A DNA stretch of 64,000 nt, taken from positions 1 to 64,000 of the IMG/VR virus record IMGVR_UViG_3300009164_000038, one strand, 5' to 3'. A program made the position numbers and the translations under genes. The notes beneath the pieces are model-generated. The model ran no database searches. It was not told the origin of the DNA and worked only from the letters and a program-made list of their open reading frames with translations. Positions 16,116 through 25,071 of the stretch are shown in pieces. How positions within the stretch are numbered: the stretch's first letter is position 1; each line of letters opens with the position of its first letter. The DNA is from a virus.

Positions 16116-18772
16116 GTTATGTTGACGCACTTTTTGATAAAGAGAACGACAGGATTCATGTAGTAGAACGAGTAGAAGGTCGCAGGGTATATCAAGAATA
16201 TCCTGCTAACTATCTATTCTACTACGACGACCCTAGAGGTAAATTTACAACCATATACGGTACGCCTGTCAGCAGGTTTAGTACTCGTAACGGCAAAGAG
16301 TTCTATAAAGAAATTAAAATACATCCAAAAAATAAACTGTGGGAATCTGACATTAAACCATTGGTAAGATGTTTAGAAGAAAACTATTTAGGTAAGGATG
16401 CACCTAATTTGAACATTTGCTTTTTTGATATTGAGGTGGACTTTGATCCTGTGCGCGGGTACAGCAGACCCGAAGATCCATTTAATCCCATTACTGCAAT
16501 TTCAGTTTACTTGTCTTGGCTTGATAAATTGATTACACTAGCAGTACCACCAAAAAGCTATAGCTGGGATACTGCACAAGAAGTAGCCAGTCAGTTTGAT
16601 AATTGTTTTATCTTTGCTCGCGAAGATGATATGATTAAAACATTCCTTGACCTCATTGAGGATGCAGACATACTAAGCGGGTGGAACTCAGAGGGCTTTG
16701 ACGTTCCGTATATGGTAATGCGTACTATCAAAGTACTCAGCAAAGACGATACCCGTCGTTATTGCTTATGGAATCAATTTCCTAAAAAGAGAACCTTTGA
16801 ACGTTTTGGTGCTGAAAACATCACATTCGACTTGATTGGTCGTGTGCATATGGACTATATGCAACTGTATCGCAAATACACATATGAAGAACGTCATAGC
16901 TACAGCTTAGATGCTATCGGCGAGTACGAACTTGAAGAACGCAAACTCCAGTACGAAGGTACATTGGATCAATTATACAATAAAGATTTTCCTAAATTTA
17001 TTGACTACAACAGGCAAGACACCATGTTGTTGGCCAAGTTGGATAAGAAACTTCGCTTTATTGATCTTGCCAACGAATTGGCACACGACAATACTGTATT
17101 GCTTCCTACTACTATGGGGGCTGTGGCTGTTACCGAACAAGCCATTATTAATGAAGCACATCGTCAAGGTTTAATAGTTCAAAATAGGAGTAATCAAGAT
17201 GAACAAGGTGAAACGCAAGCAGCAGGTGCCTACGTTGCTTACCCCAAAAAGGGTATGCACGAATGGATTGGAGCAATCGACATCAACTCGCTCTATCCCT
17301 CGGCTATTCGTGCCCTCAACATGGCATGTGAGACTATTGTCGGACAGCTCAGACAAACAAGGACCGATCAATACATAAAAGAAAAGATGGATGCAGGTTC
17401 AAGTTTTGCAGACGCCTGGGAAAACTTGTTTGGTAGCTTAGAATATACCAGTGTAATGAATATGGAGCCTGGCACAGACATAACCATTGACTGGGAGGGC
17501 GGCGGTAATGATACTATGTCTGCCGCTGATGTTTGGCGTTTAGTATTCGAAGGCAATCAACCTTGGATACTTAGTGCCAATGGTACTATCTTTAAGTACG
17601 ATGCTAAAGGTATTGTGCCCGGATTACTGGAACGTTGGTATGCAGAGCGTAAAGAACTTCAGGCTAAGAAGAAGGAAGCTAAAACAAATGAAGATAAAGC
17701 ATTCTGGGACAAACGTCAGCTGGTTAAAAAGATTAATCTCAACAGCTTGTACGGTGCTATTCTTAATCCTGGCTGTAGGTTTTTTGATAAGCGAATTGGC
17801 CAATCGACCACCTTAACTGGGCGTGTTATTGCTAGACATATGGATGCACATACCAATGAATGCATAACAGGCAAGTACGATCATACAGGTGACTCTATTA
17901 TTTACGGTGACACAGACTCAGTTTATTTCTCAGCGTGGCCAGTTATCAAGGATGACGTTGCTGCTGGTAATATGAAGTGGACTGAAGAAATGTGCATCGA
18001 GCTGTACGATAACATCGCCAATCAAGTTAATACCAGTTTCCCGGGGTTCATGGAAAGAGCATTCCATTGTCCAAGAGAAATGGGCAGTATTATTGTTGGC
18101 GGCCGAGAGCTAGTAGCTAGTAAAGGGTTGTTTATTAAAAAGAAACGCTATGCAGTTCTTATTGTCGACCTTGAAGGAAACAAACAGAATGTCAATGGTA
18201 AGTTAGGCAAGGTAAAGGCAATGGGGTTGGACTTAAAGCGTAGTGATACTCCTAAGGTTGTACAAGACTTTTTAAGTGAACTATTATTAGCAGTACTAAC
18301 AGGTGCCGAGAAGAAAGAAATCTACCAACGTGTGTTAACTTTTAAATTGAGTTTTCAAGAGCGGCCAGCCTGGGAGAAAGGTACACCTAAACGTGTAAAC
18401 AACTTAACTAAGTTTGCCGAACTTGAAGAACGTAAAGGTAGATCTAATATGCCAGGGCATGTTCGTGCAGCAATCAATTGGAATTCGTTGAGGCGTATGA
18501 ATAGCGACAATCGCAGTATGAGCATAATCGACGGAATGAAAACTATTGTTTGTAAACTAAAAGCAAATCCATTAGGATTTACATCTGTTGGCTATCCAAC
18601 TGACGAAACTCACATACCACAATGGTTTAAAGACTTACCATTTGATAACGACCTAATGGAAGCAACTATTGTTGACCAAAAGGTTGATAACTTATTAGGA
18701 GTTCTGGATTGGGACATTAGAGACAATACCGGAACAAAAACTACATTTGATCAATTATTCACGTTCGAATAA
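16112..18772 (+). CDS. 43: family B DNA polymerase (T4 gp43 type)
   Basis: 886 residues, close to T4 gp43 (898). It copies the phage genome with 3'-5' proofreading. Exonuclease motifs: FFDIEVD (about 103-109), NSEGFDVPYM (about 192) and YNRQDTMLLAKL (about 298). Polymerase motifs: A, DINSLYPS (about 390), B, KKINLNSLYGA (about 539) and C, YGDTDSVYF (about 597-605) with both metal-binding aspartates. The N-terminal 100 residues match the gp43 start (no uracil-binding archaeal type extension). It overlaps the upstream gene by ATGA and is followed, after a late-type box, by the sliding clamp gene. Confidence 0.97.
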   Translation: MSYVDALFDKENDRIHVVERVEGRRVYQEYPANYLFYYDDPRGKFTTIYGTPVSRFSTRNGKEFYKEIKIHPKNKLWESDIKPLVRCLEENYLGKDAPNLNICFFDIEVDFDPVRGYSRPEDPFNPITAISVYLSWLDKLITLAVPPKSYSWDTAQEVASQFDNCFIFAREDDMIKTFLDLIEDADILSGWNSEGFDVPYMVMRTIKVLSKDDTRRYCLWNQFPKKRTFERFGAENITFDLIGRVHMDYMQLYRKYTYEERHSYSLDAIGEYELEERKLQYEGTLDQLYNKDFPKFIDYNRQDTMLLAKLDKKLRFIDLANELAHDNTVLLPTTMGAVAVTEQAIINEAHRQGLIVQNRSNQDEQGETQAAGAYVAYPKKGMHEWIGAIDINSLYPSAIRALNMACETIVGQLRQTRTDQYIKEKMDAGSSFADAWENLFGSLEYTSVMNMEPGTDITIDWEGGGNDTMSAADVWRLVFEGNQPWILSANGTIFKYDAKGIVPGLLERWYAERKELQAKKKEAKTNEDKAFWDKRQLVKKINLNSLYGAILNPGCRFFDKRIGQSTTLTGRVIARHMDAHTNECITGKYDHTGDSIIYGDTDSVYFSAWPVIKDDVAAGNMKWTEEMCIELYDNIANQVNTSFPGFMERAFHCPREMGSIIVGGRELVASKGLFIKKKRYAVLIVDLEGNKQNVNGKLGKVKAMGLDLKRSDTPKVVQDFLSELLLAVLTGAEKKEIYQRVLTFKLSFQERPAWEKGTPKRVNNLTKFAELEERKGRSNMPGHVRAAINWNSLRRMNSDNRSMSIIDGMKTIVCKLKANPLGFTSVGYPTDETHIPQWFKDLPFDNDLMEATIVDQKVDNLLGVLDWDIRDNTGTKTTFDQLFTFE

Positions 18773-18794
18773 TTTCATCGAAACGTTTGCAAAA

Positions 18795-18802
18795 TCTAAA
18801 TA
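18795..18802 (+). promoter_or_regulatory. TAAATA late-type box before the clamp gene
   Basis: TCTAAATA at 18795-18802, 37 bases before the ATG at 18839. A TATTATATC stretch (18810-18818) follows and could instead be a -10 element. Confidence 0.4.
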
Positions 18803-18838
18803 TATCATGTATTATATCAACTATTATAAGGAACCACT

Positions 18839-19570
18839 ATGAAAGACGCACTATTAGATATGGTCAAGCACACACACAACCTGGGTGTGATTGACTTAAT
18901 TAAAATTACAGGTACAGAAGAAGAAACTCTTGTTAACGCTATTGCAGAAGACAAAAGTGTTATTCTTGATGCTACCTTTCATGGTCCAGTGGCAGAGTTC
19001 ATTGGACAGTTTGGAATGCCTAACTTGGGCAAACTAAACACTATTTTAAATATTCCCGAATACAAGGAAGATGCACAAATTAGTATTAGCAGACAAACTG
19101 TTAATGGTGCCGCAGTACCATCTGGCATCCACTTTGAAAATAAAGTAGGAGACTTTAAAAACGACTATCGCTTTATGGGTGCATCTATTGTTAACGACAA
19201 GATCAAAACAATGAAATTTAAAGATGTTAAATGGGGTGTCGATGTTGCTCCTACTGTGTTAGGTATACAACGATTTGTATTTCAAAGCCAGGCTAATAGC
19301 GAAGAAACAACATTTATTGCTAAAGTAGAAGGTAAGGATCTTAAATTCTATTTTGGTGACAACAGTACCCATGCAGGTAGCTTTGTATTTGAAACTAATA
19401 TCTCAGGCAATTTAACAAGAGGTTGGCCATGGCCTGTTAATGTTGTTAAAAACATTTTAGGTTTGCCGGGCGATAAAACTATGCGTTTTAGCGATGAAGG
19501 TGCAGCACAGATCACAGTCGATTCTGGCATTGCTGTTTATAATTATACTATACCCGCAATGACAAAATGA
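18839..19570 (+). CDS. 45: sliding clamp (T4 gp45 type)
   Basis: 243 residues, a little longer than T4 gp45 (228). Two repeats of a beta-rich, PCNA-like half are suggested by the alternation of strands and the pattern (HFENKVGDFKNDYRF in the middle; FSDEGAAQITVDSGIAVYNYTIPA at the end). In T4 the trimeric clamp tethers the polymerase and also activates late transcription. Its position right after gp43 supports the call. Ribosome site AAGGAA (18828-18833). The end overlaps the next gene by ATGA. Confidence 0.8.
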   Translation: MKDALLDMVKHTHNLGVIDLIKITGTEEETLVNAIAEDKSVILDATFHGPVAEFIGQFGMPNLGKLNTILNIPEYKEDAQISISRQTVNGAAVPSGIHFENKVGDFKNDYRFMGASIVNDKIKTMKFKDVKWGVDVAPTVLGIQRFVFQSQANSEETTFIAKVEGKDLKFYFGDNSTHAGSFVFETNISGNLTRGWPWPVNVVKNILGLPGDKTMRFSDEGAAQITVDSGIAVYNYTIPAMTK

Positions 19571-19932
19571 TAAAAGGTCTCATGGGTGAGAAGCATGTAA
19601 TAGTTACAGGGGGTGATACCTCTGTGCCTTATATTAGTACCAATTCAAGTAATCCCGCACAAGGTATGCTTCGTATTAACGGTACAAACATGGAGGTGTT
19701 TAATGGCGCAAATTGGATTGTCATGAACACCAGCTATGCCACCGTGGGACTTGGTAATCAAGCACAAGAGGCTATAGAGTGGGCCCAGTACAAGATGCAG
19801 CAAGAACGTGATATAGAATTGCTTAAAGATCAGTATCCACAGCTAGTAGGTGCCATCGAAGAAGTGGAACAAGCTAAAAGTAAATTAGATTTGCTATTGG
19901 CATTAACAAGAGATTATGATGTCGCAGGATAA
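19567..19932 (+). CDS. unknown protein with beta-rich head and helical tail
   Basis: 121 residues. The first 50 contain a pattern often seen at the start of phage structural or fibre-like proteins: STNSSNPAQGMLRINGTNMEVFNG with W near 51, i.e. a short beta-repeat. The second half is one long helix (QEAIEWAQYKMQQERDIELL to the end), likely a coiled coil. It overlaps both neighbours (ATGA at 19567 and 17 bases with the dpdA-like gene), so it is part of this operon. Function unknown. Confidence 0.6.
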   Translation: MIKGLMGEKHVIVTGGDTSVPYISTNSSNPAQGMLRINGTNMEVFNGANWIVMNTSYATVGLGNQAQEAIEWAQYKMQQERDIELLKDQYPQLVGAIEEVEQAKSKLDLLLALTRDYDVAG

Positions 19933-21547
19933 TTTAACCGCAAAACAAAACGATTATGCTGTATTCTTACCAGCTATATCAGGTTTCTATGCTACTTTTG
20001 TGGGAAAGCAACGTGTCAATAATGACTACGTAGACCCTGCACGTTTTCCCCAAGGTCTGACAGACATGGAGCAGATGAATTGGTTAGATGACCAGAAGGG
20101 TTTGTTTCCTTATCGGTGGAGTTTGTATAGTGCAGGTCATGCTAATTTGGATCTGAATAAACCAGACGCCAGTGAGGACATGGTTCGTAATCGCAAGCCT
20201 GGCACTTTTATGTTAGGTGATTCGGGCGGATTTCAGATTGCCAAGGGCTTGTGGGAAGGCGAGTGGCGTGACCCTAATGGCCCAGAAGTTACACAGAAAA
20301 TGGCAGCTATGCAGGCACTGGGCATCGAAGTGCGCCCTGTACTAGACAAAGCTGGCAATCCTGTAATGAAAAAAGGTGTACCAAAGACTGTTAACATCAA
20401 TCACGCCAAACTGTATCAAGATAAAATTGATGCAGCACAAAAGAAACGCGGCGGCGTGCTTACTTGGTTAGACAGTATTTCCGATTATGGAATGATCTTG
20501 GATATCCCAACTTGGGTTATTCATGACAAGAAAGCCAGCAATGCCTGCGGTATTACTACCTTGCCAGAGGCGGTTGCTGCAACAAAATACAATAACGAAT
20601 ACTTTATGCGTCATCGCCGTGGCAAGAACAACGGTGGTGCAAAATACTTAAATGTATTGCAAGGTGATAATCATACCAGTGCCGAGGATTGGTATCAGGC
20701 TATGAAAGTATTTTGTGATCCCACAGTCTATCCAGATAAACACTTTGATGGTTGGGCAATGGGCGGACAGAATATGTGTGATGTGCATCTTATACTAAAA
20801 AGATTAATAGCATTACGCCACGACAACTTGCTGCAAGAAGGTGTACATGATTGGATGCACTTCTTGGGTACTAGCAAATTAGAGTGGGCAGTATTGTTAA
20901 CTGACATACAAAGAGCTGTCAGAAAGTACGTCAATCCAGCCTTTACTATCAGCTTTGATTGCGCCAGCCCATTCTTAGCTACTGCCAATGGACAAGTATA
21001 TCATGAGATTGATTTGCCGCACGAAGGTAAATGGTGTTATCGTATGAGTCCTATTGTAGATGATAAGAAGTATGCAACTGATCTAAGACCCTATGGTGTT
21101 ACTGCTGTACAAGAAAAGTGGGTCAACCACTTTGACGAAAGCCCTATCAGTAGCCTGCTTAAAATGAAAGACATCTGTTACTATAAGCCGGGTGATGTAA
21201 ATAAAAATGGCAAAGAAGGCAAAACTAGCTGGGATAGTTTTAGTTATGCACTACTAATGGGTCATAACGTATGGACACATATCGAAGCTGTACAACGTGC
21301 TAATAGAACATACGATGCAGGCGAGTATCCTGGTATGATGCGTAAAAACAATGGCGATTATGAAATGTTCAAAGACATAGTAGATGCTATCTTTGCTACG
21401 GATGTTAGAGAAGAATCAGAAGCTATTATACAACACTACCGTAACTATTGGATGGATATTATTGGCGGTCGTGGATTCATCGGTAAGAAGGCCCTTAACG
21501 GTCGCACAAAGTTTAATGATTTGTTTGAAGAAAAGGAAGTATCATGA
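19916..21547 (+). CDS. dpdA: DpdA-like DNA 7-deazaguanine transglycosylase
   Basis: 543 residues, longer than bacterial Tgt (about 375). It has the catalytic DSGGFQ motif (GDSGGFQIAKG, about residues 100-110) of the tRNA-guanine transglycosylase family, and later FDGWAMGGQNMCD (about 277-289), which corresponds to the G-G/V-G active-site loop. Phage members (DpdA) swap guanine in DNA for a 7-deazaguanine base; this one sits in a window with folE, queD and queE, which supports that role rather than tRNA queuosine. The Tgt zinc site is not obvious. Two adjacent ATG codons (19916, 19919) could start it. It overlaps its neighbours at both ends. Confidence 0.8.
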   Translation: MMSQDNLTAKQNDYAVFLPAISGFYATFVGKQRVNNDYVDPARFPQGLTDMEQMNWLDDQKGLFPYRWSLYSAGHANLDLNKPDASEDMVRNRKPGTFMLGDSGGFQIAKGLWEGEWRDPNGPEVTQKMAAMQALGIEVRPVLDKAGNPVMKKGVPKTVNINHAKLYQDKIDAAQKKRGGVLTWLDSISDYGMILDIPTWVIHDKKASNACGITTLPEAVAATKYNNEYFMRHRRGKNNGGAKYLNVLQGDNHTSAEDWYQAMKVFCDPTVYPDKHFDGWAMGGQNMCDVHLILKRLIALRHDNLLQEGVHDWMHFLGTSKLEWAVLLTDIQRAVRKYVNPAFTISFDCASPFLATANGQVYHEIDLPHEGKWCYRMSPIVDDKKYATDLRPYGVTAVQEKWVNHFDESPISSLLKMKDICYYKPGDVNKNGKEGKTSWDSFSYALLMGHNVWTHIEAVQRANRTYDAGEYPGMMRKNNGDYEMFKDIVDAIFATDVREESEAIIQHYRNYWMDIIGGRGFIGKKALNGRTKFNDLFEEKEVS

Positions 21548-22050
21548 TTAGAGAAGGTCACGAAGAAGTAAGTTTCTTCTACGGCATTGAAATTGAGCGT
21601 ACTCCTGCGTACGGCAAGAAAACCCTGTTTGTAGTCGGAGTACAAACCGAAGATGATATTGCCCAACACATTAACGGATGTGAGCATATTTACTTTGGTG
21701 CTAACATGAGTTTTCCCAATCCCGATGTTAACGATGCCGGCACCTGGGACCAGTGGCAAGATATGATTACACCGTTCCTGAGAGCAGGTTACTTATGCTC
21801 ATTGGATATTGATGTTCGATCTGTAGAAGGCCTACTAGAGTGCGGCCTTACTGAGTATCACAACTTTATCCCAATGATATCGGTTAAGATACCCTACTTG
21901 CAACAGCTGGGATATAATGCCACTGTCAAAATTGATGACAAAGATTTTGATGCCACTAATCCCGGTGTATGGTGTCACAGCCTACACTCTTTAACCAACC
22001 CTGCTAACTTTACCAGCTGGCGGGAATACACCAAAGACTCTGTATTATAA
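21544..22050 (+). CDS. unknown protein coupled to dpdA
   Basis: 168 residues, starting within the dpdA stop (ATGA). Beta/alpha alternation (FFYGIEIERTP, LFVVGV, HIYFGANMSF, GYLCSLDIDV, FIPMISVKIP) suggests a Rossmann- or TIM-like fold. No catalytic motif known to me is present. The tight coupling to dpdA suggests a partner in base modification, for instance a targeting subunit, but that rests only on position. Confidence 0.6.
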   Translation: MIREGHEEVSFFYGIEIERTPAYGKKTLFVVGVQTEDDIAQHINGCEHIYFGANMSFPNPDVNDAGTWDQWQDMITPFLRAGYLCSLDIDVRSVEGLLECGLTEYHNFIPMISVKIPYLQQLGYNATVKIDDKDFDATNPGVWCHSLHSLTNPANFTSWREYTKDSVL

Positions 22051-22060
22051 TTCAAAGTCG

Positions 22061-22089
22061 TTGACTTTGTTATCGCCGCAGTGTATACT
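22061..22089 (+). promoter_or_regulatory. sigma70 promoter before the T-fold protein
   Basis: TTGACT at 22061-22066, exactly 17 bases, TATACT at 22084-22089. Start of transcription near 22096, 26 bases before ATG 22122. No clear Shine-Dalgarno follows. Confidence 0.75.
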
Positions 22090-22121
22090 GCATATCTATC
22101 AACTAACTTTATTTAATAAAG

Positions 22122-22571
22122 ATGTTTACACAAACCGAAACTGCACTAGCAGAAAAAAGAAATCGTATCGCCGACCGAGCAAAGAGATTAATTTGGATCA
22201 CCTTCCGTAAAGAAGGTATCCATATGTATCCAGCAGCAGCAACCGATCCAACATTGGCAACCGGTGATGAATATGATGTGAGTTTCCTAGGATTTCCGCA
22301 TCGTCATATATTTCACTTTAAAGTTTCTATCCAAGTATTTCATGCCGATCGTGATATTGAATTTATTCAATTTAAACGTTGGATTGAAAACTTGTACAAA
22401 GATTCACTACAACTAGATCATAAAAGCTGCGAAATGATTAGTGATGAACTATATCAAGTTATTGCTACTCGATACCCAGATAGAGATATAGAAATTGAAG
22501 TCTCCGAAGATGGAGAGAACGGTTGCAATATTTTTTACCATCGCTACAGTGCCAAACAAATTTCTGTTTAA
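22122..22571 (+). CDS. T-fold protein related to QueD/PTPS
   Basis: 149 residues. The element order matches the 6-pyruvoyltetrahydropterin synthase/QueD fold: a His (H34), an H-x-H pair (H60, H62 in PHRHIFHF), an acidic strand with IEFIQFKRWIENL in place of the DF-x-x-LK motif, LDH (H100), CEM (E104) and the glutamate-rich strand IEVSED. The three histidines could form the zinc site, but the nucleophilic Cys four residues before H-x-H is absent (L56). So it is probably not a standard QueD; the true QueD is better matched by the gene at 27453. It may have a different pterin-like substrate. Family call is by pattern only. Confidence 0.5.
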   Translation: MFTQTETALAEKRNRIADRAKRLIWITFRKEGIHMYPAAATDPTLATGDEYDVSFLGFPHRHIFHFKVSIQVFHADRDIEFIQFKRWIENLYKDSLQLDHKSCEMISDELYQVIATRYPDRDIEIEVSEDGENGCNIFYHRYSAKQISV

Positions 22572-22591
22572 CTTTATTAAAGGATTATATT

Positions 22592-22834
22592 ATGTCTAAT
22601 CATCAACTTAAAAAATATTTTGTCATGAAACCAGAAGTGAGTCGTATTTTTGACGACCTCGATAAGTATCGCAAATTTTGTGCGGATTATGGTTTTCCGT
22701 TTAACGAAGCCCATCTGGGTAATGAGTATAGCCCATTTGGAGACTATCTACGTTTCCAGAATGGACGCTGGCCTCGTGACAACTGGGGATGGATGATACG
22801 TCAAGGACGTCGTTATGGAAACGATGCTCGTTAA
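22592..22834 (+). CDS. small basic phage protein
   Basis: 80 residues from ATG 22592, chosen because AAAGGA (22579-22584) stands just upstream; longer in-frame extensions overlap the previous gene. Rich in Phe, Tyr, Arg and Trp, with a pattern MKPEVSRIFDDLDKYRKFC followed by YGFPFNEAHLGNEYSPF that looks conserved in T4-like aquatic phages. No known function. It leads into the glycosyltransferase 11 bases later. Confidence 0.55.
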   Translation: MSNHQLKKYFVMKPEVSRIFDDLDKYRKFCADYGFPFNEAHLGNEYSPFGDYLRFQNGRWPRDNWGWMIRQGRRYGNDAR

Positions 22835-22845
22835 TAAGGAATATC

Positions 22846-24024
22846 ATGCGTAAACTCTACTACATGGGTCTTGAACCTTATAAAGCAAGATATACTTTGC
22901 AACTACAAGAGTGGAATCGTGCTGTGTTCGAACAACGCGGCATTGACTATGTTATAGTACCCGGCGAAACACTCAGTAATGACCAAGCAATTGTAACCGG
23001 ACAAGTATTAGATGCACACGGACGCACATACTTTGGTATGAGTCAGTTAATGAATCTGATTAAGATGATGAAAGCAGGAGAATTAAACAATGAAGATGTG
23101 GTCTATTTTGAGGACATGTTTCAGCCCGGTATGGAGAGCCTTCCTTATATCCTCAATCAAATCCCTGCTAACCACCGTCCTCGTATTTTTGTTCGTTGTC
23201 TTGCCCAGTCTATTGATCCTGATGATTTTGTACATGTGTGGGGTATGTCAACTTGGATGGCTCATTATGAAAAAATGGTGGACTCGTTTGTGGACGGAGT
23301 ACTCGCAACTAATGAAGAAATGGTAATGCACATGAAGATTGCAGGTTGGCAGGCACCAATCTACAATATTTCAGGCCTAGCATTTGGCAAGGACGAAGTA
23401 CGTGCTCGTGTACCTGGCGAGTTAAAAGAATTTGGTGATCGTGCTATGCGTGTGGGCTTTGCTGCACGTTGGGATCAAGAGAAGCAGCCAGACTTCTACA
23501 TGGATCTCATCGAATCATGGCATACTCAATATCCAAATCATCCAGTAGAGTTTTGTATCTTTAGTGGTGCAAAATTAAAGAGCAATAACGACAGCTACAT
23601 GGCACGTACACGCGATCTACAAGCACGTGGTATGCTTACTATCTATGAGGACTTGGAAAAGAATGACTACTACAGTCTCCTTAATGACACTCGTGTGCTT
23701 TTTAATTGCGCTTTACAAGATTGGGTCTCAAACACTGTATCAGAAGCGGACACTCTTGGTTGTAATGTACTTTACCCTGCTTATCGCAGTTTCCCTGAGA
23801 CCTTTGCTAACGACTATACTCGAATGTATATACCTTGGAGTCTCGACGATGCTATTGCCAAGCTAGAAGATTTGCTAGGATATCATCATGTAAGTCAGGG
23901 ATTGATTAGTGATTGGAATGACGGTACTATTGATCGCATATGTGATATACTAGAAGGCAAAGGTAACAAGTGGTTGCGCATGAGTACCGACTATCGTAAG
24001 CATACACACGAAACAAAATATTGA
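22846..24024 (+). CDS. GT-B type glycosyltransferase-like protein
   Basis: 392 residues from ATG 22846 (AAGGAA upstream). The second half shows the GT-B donor domain: VGFAARWDQEKQPDFYMDLIE (about 205-225), then FCIFSG, and late FNCALQDWVSNTVSEADTLGCNVLYP (about 286-312), the region where retaining GT4-like enzymes bind the nucleotide sugar. The N-terminal half (1-190) is the acceptor-side Rossmann domain. It is followed two bases later by an epimerase, so a shared sugar pathway is likely. The acceptor (DNA base, envelope or virion) is not known. Confidence 0.75.
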   Translation: MRKLYYMGLEPYKARYTLQLQEWNRAVFEQRGIDYVIVPGETLSNDQAIVTGQVLDAHGRTYFGMSQLMNLIKMMKAGELNNEDVVYFEDMFQPGMESLPYILNQIPANHRPRIFVRCLAQSIDPDDFVHVWGMSTWMAHYEKMVDSFVDGVLATNEEMVMHMKIAGWQAPIYNISGLAFGKDEVRARVPGELKEFGDRAMRVGFAARWDQEKQPDFYMDLIESWHTQYPNHPVEFCIFSGAKLKSNNDSYMARTRDLQARGMLTIYEDLEKNDYYSLLNDTRVLFNCALQDWVSNTVSEADTLGCNVLYPAYRSFPETFANDYTRMYIPWSLDDAIAKLEDLLGYHHVSQGLISDWNDGTIDRICDILEGKGNKWLRMSTDYRKHTHETKY

Positions 24025-24025
24025 T

Positions 24026-24994
24026 ATGAGCAAAAGAGTTGTAATTACTGGTGCATTTGGATTTATTGGTAGTCATACTGCTAAGACTTTTAAAGAAGCA
24101 GGGTACTACGTTATTGGTGTTGACCGCACTATAACTATACCAGAAGCTGCACATTACATAGACAATATGTTAATAGCCGACTACACTGATGTTGCTGCAA
24201 CTGCTGCAAAAACAAACAATGCCGATGCTATTATACATTGTGCTGGTACAAGCCTGGTAGGCCCTAGCATGACTAATCCCGGCGAATATTATAATAATAA
24301 TGTATCAAAAACCAACATTTTGTTAGATCAATTGCATGGTTGGCCCGGCAAAATTGTTTTTAGTAGTAGTGCCGCTACATACGGTAATTACTGCTCTAAT
24401 CCTATTAGCGAGTCGTCGGACCAAGAGCCAATGAACCCATATGGTTGGAGTAAACTCATGTGCGAACAAGTTATTGCAGATCATTGCAATGCACATGGAT
24501 ATAAAGGCATTGCATTGCGTTATTTTAATGCATGCGGTGCAGATGCCAGTGGAGCATTAGGTCATACTATTGATGCAACACATATAATTCCTCGGATATT
24601 AGGTGCATATCAAAATAAGAAATCATTTGTATTAAACGGAAATGATTATGATACCGCAGATGGCACTTGCATACGCGATTATTTGCATGTAACTGATATC
24701 GCGCAGGCACATTTAGAATCTGTATGTTTAGCTGAAAGTTTTAATCCTGGAAGATTCGAAGCATATAATTTAGGAACCGGACATGGGTATAGTAATAAAG
24801 AAATTATTAATGCCTGTAGTCAAACAGTCGGAGAAAAAATTGATGTAGAAATTGGTCCTCGTCGAGAGGGAGATCCAGATAAACTTGTAGCTGAAAGTAT
24901 AAAATTTAAAACATTAACCTCATGGCGACCACGTAATAGTACCATTGAAAATATTGTTGCCACTGCATGGCAATGGCAAAAAACCCTATCATAA
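24026..24994 (+). CDS. galE: NAD-dependent sugar epimerase (GalE-like)
   Basis: 322 residues, close to GalE (338). It is a short-chain dehydrogenase fold: GAFGFIGSH for NAD (about 9-17), the catalytic Ser in FSSSAATYG (about 111-119) and the YxxxK dyad in NPYGWSKLM (about 136-144). The RYFNACGADASGALG and later RDYLHVTDIA segments are typical of UDP-glucose 4-epimerase, which converts UDP-glucose and UDP-galactose. It would supply sugar for the upstream glycosyltransferase. UDP-GlcNAc specificity is equally possible. Confidence 0.85.
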   Translation: MSKRVVITGAFGFIGSHTAKTFKEAGYYVIGVDRTITIPEAAHYIDNMLIADYTDVAATAAKTNNADAIIHCAGTSLVGPSMTNPGEYYNNNVSKTNILLDQLHGWPGKIVFSSSAATYGNYCSNPISESSDQEPMNPYGWSKLMCEQVIADHCNAHGYKGIALRYFNACGADASGALGHTIDATHIIPRILGAYQNKKSFVLNGNDYDTADGTCIRDYLHVTDIAQAHLESVCLAESFNPGRFEAYNLGTGHGYSNKEIINACSQTVGEKIDVEIGPRREGDPDKLVAESIKFKTLTSWRPRNSTIENIVATAWQWQKTLS

Positions 24995-24997
24995 TTA

Positions 24998-25027
24998 TTG
25001 ACTCTGTTGGTCTAAATAATATATAAT
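24998..25027 (+). promoter_or_regulatory. sigma70 promoter for folE
   Basis: TTGACT at 24998-25003, an 18-base spacer that includes CTAAATA, and a perfect TATAAT at 25022-25027. Start near 25034. Confidence 0.75.
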
Positions 25028-25071
25028 ACAAACATGGCAATCCTCTGCCTTAACATCGGAGAAAAAATAAA

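Noticed and set aside
22122-22571. QueF (preQ0 reductase) for the 149-residue protein
   Set aside because: The QueF motif (E-S/L-K-S/A-x-K) and its Cys are missing; the H-x-H, LDH and final Glu strand fit the QueD/PTPS fold better.
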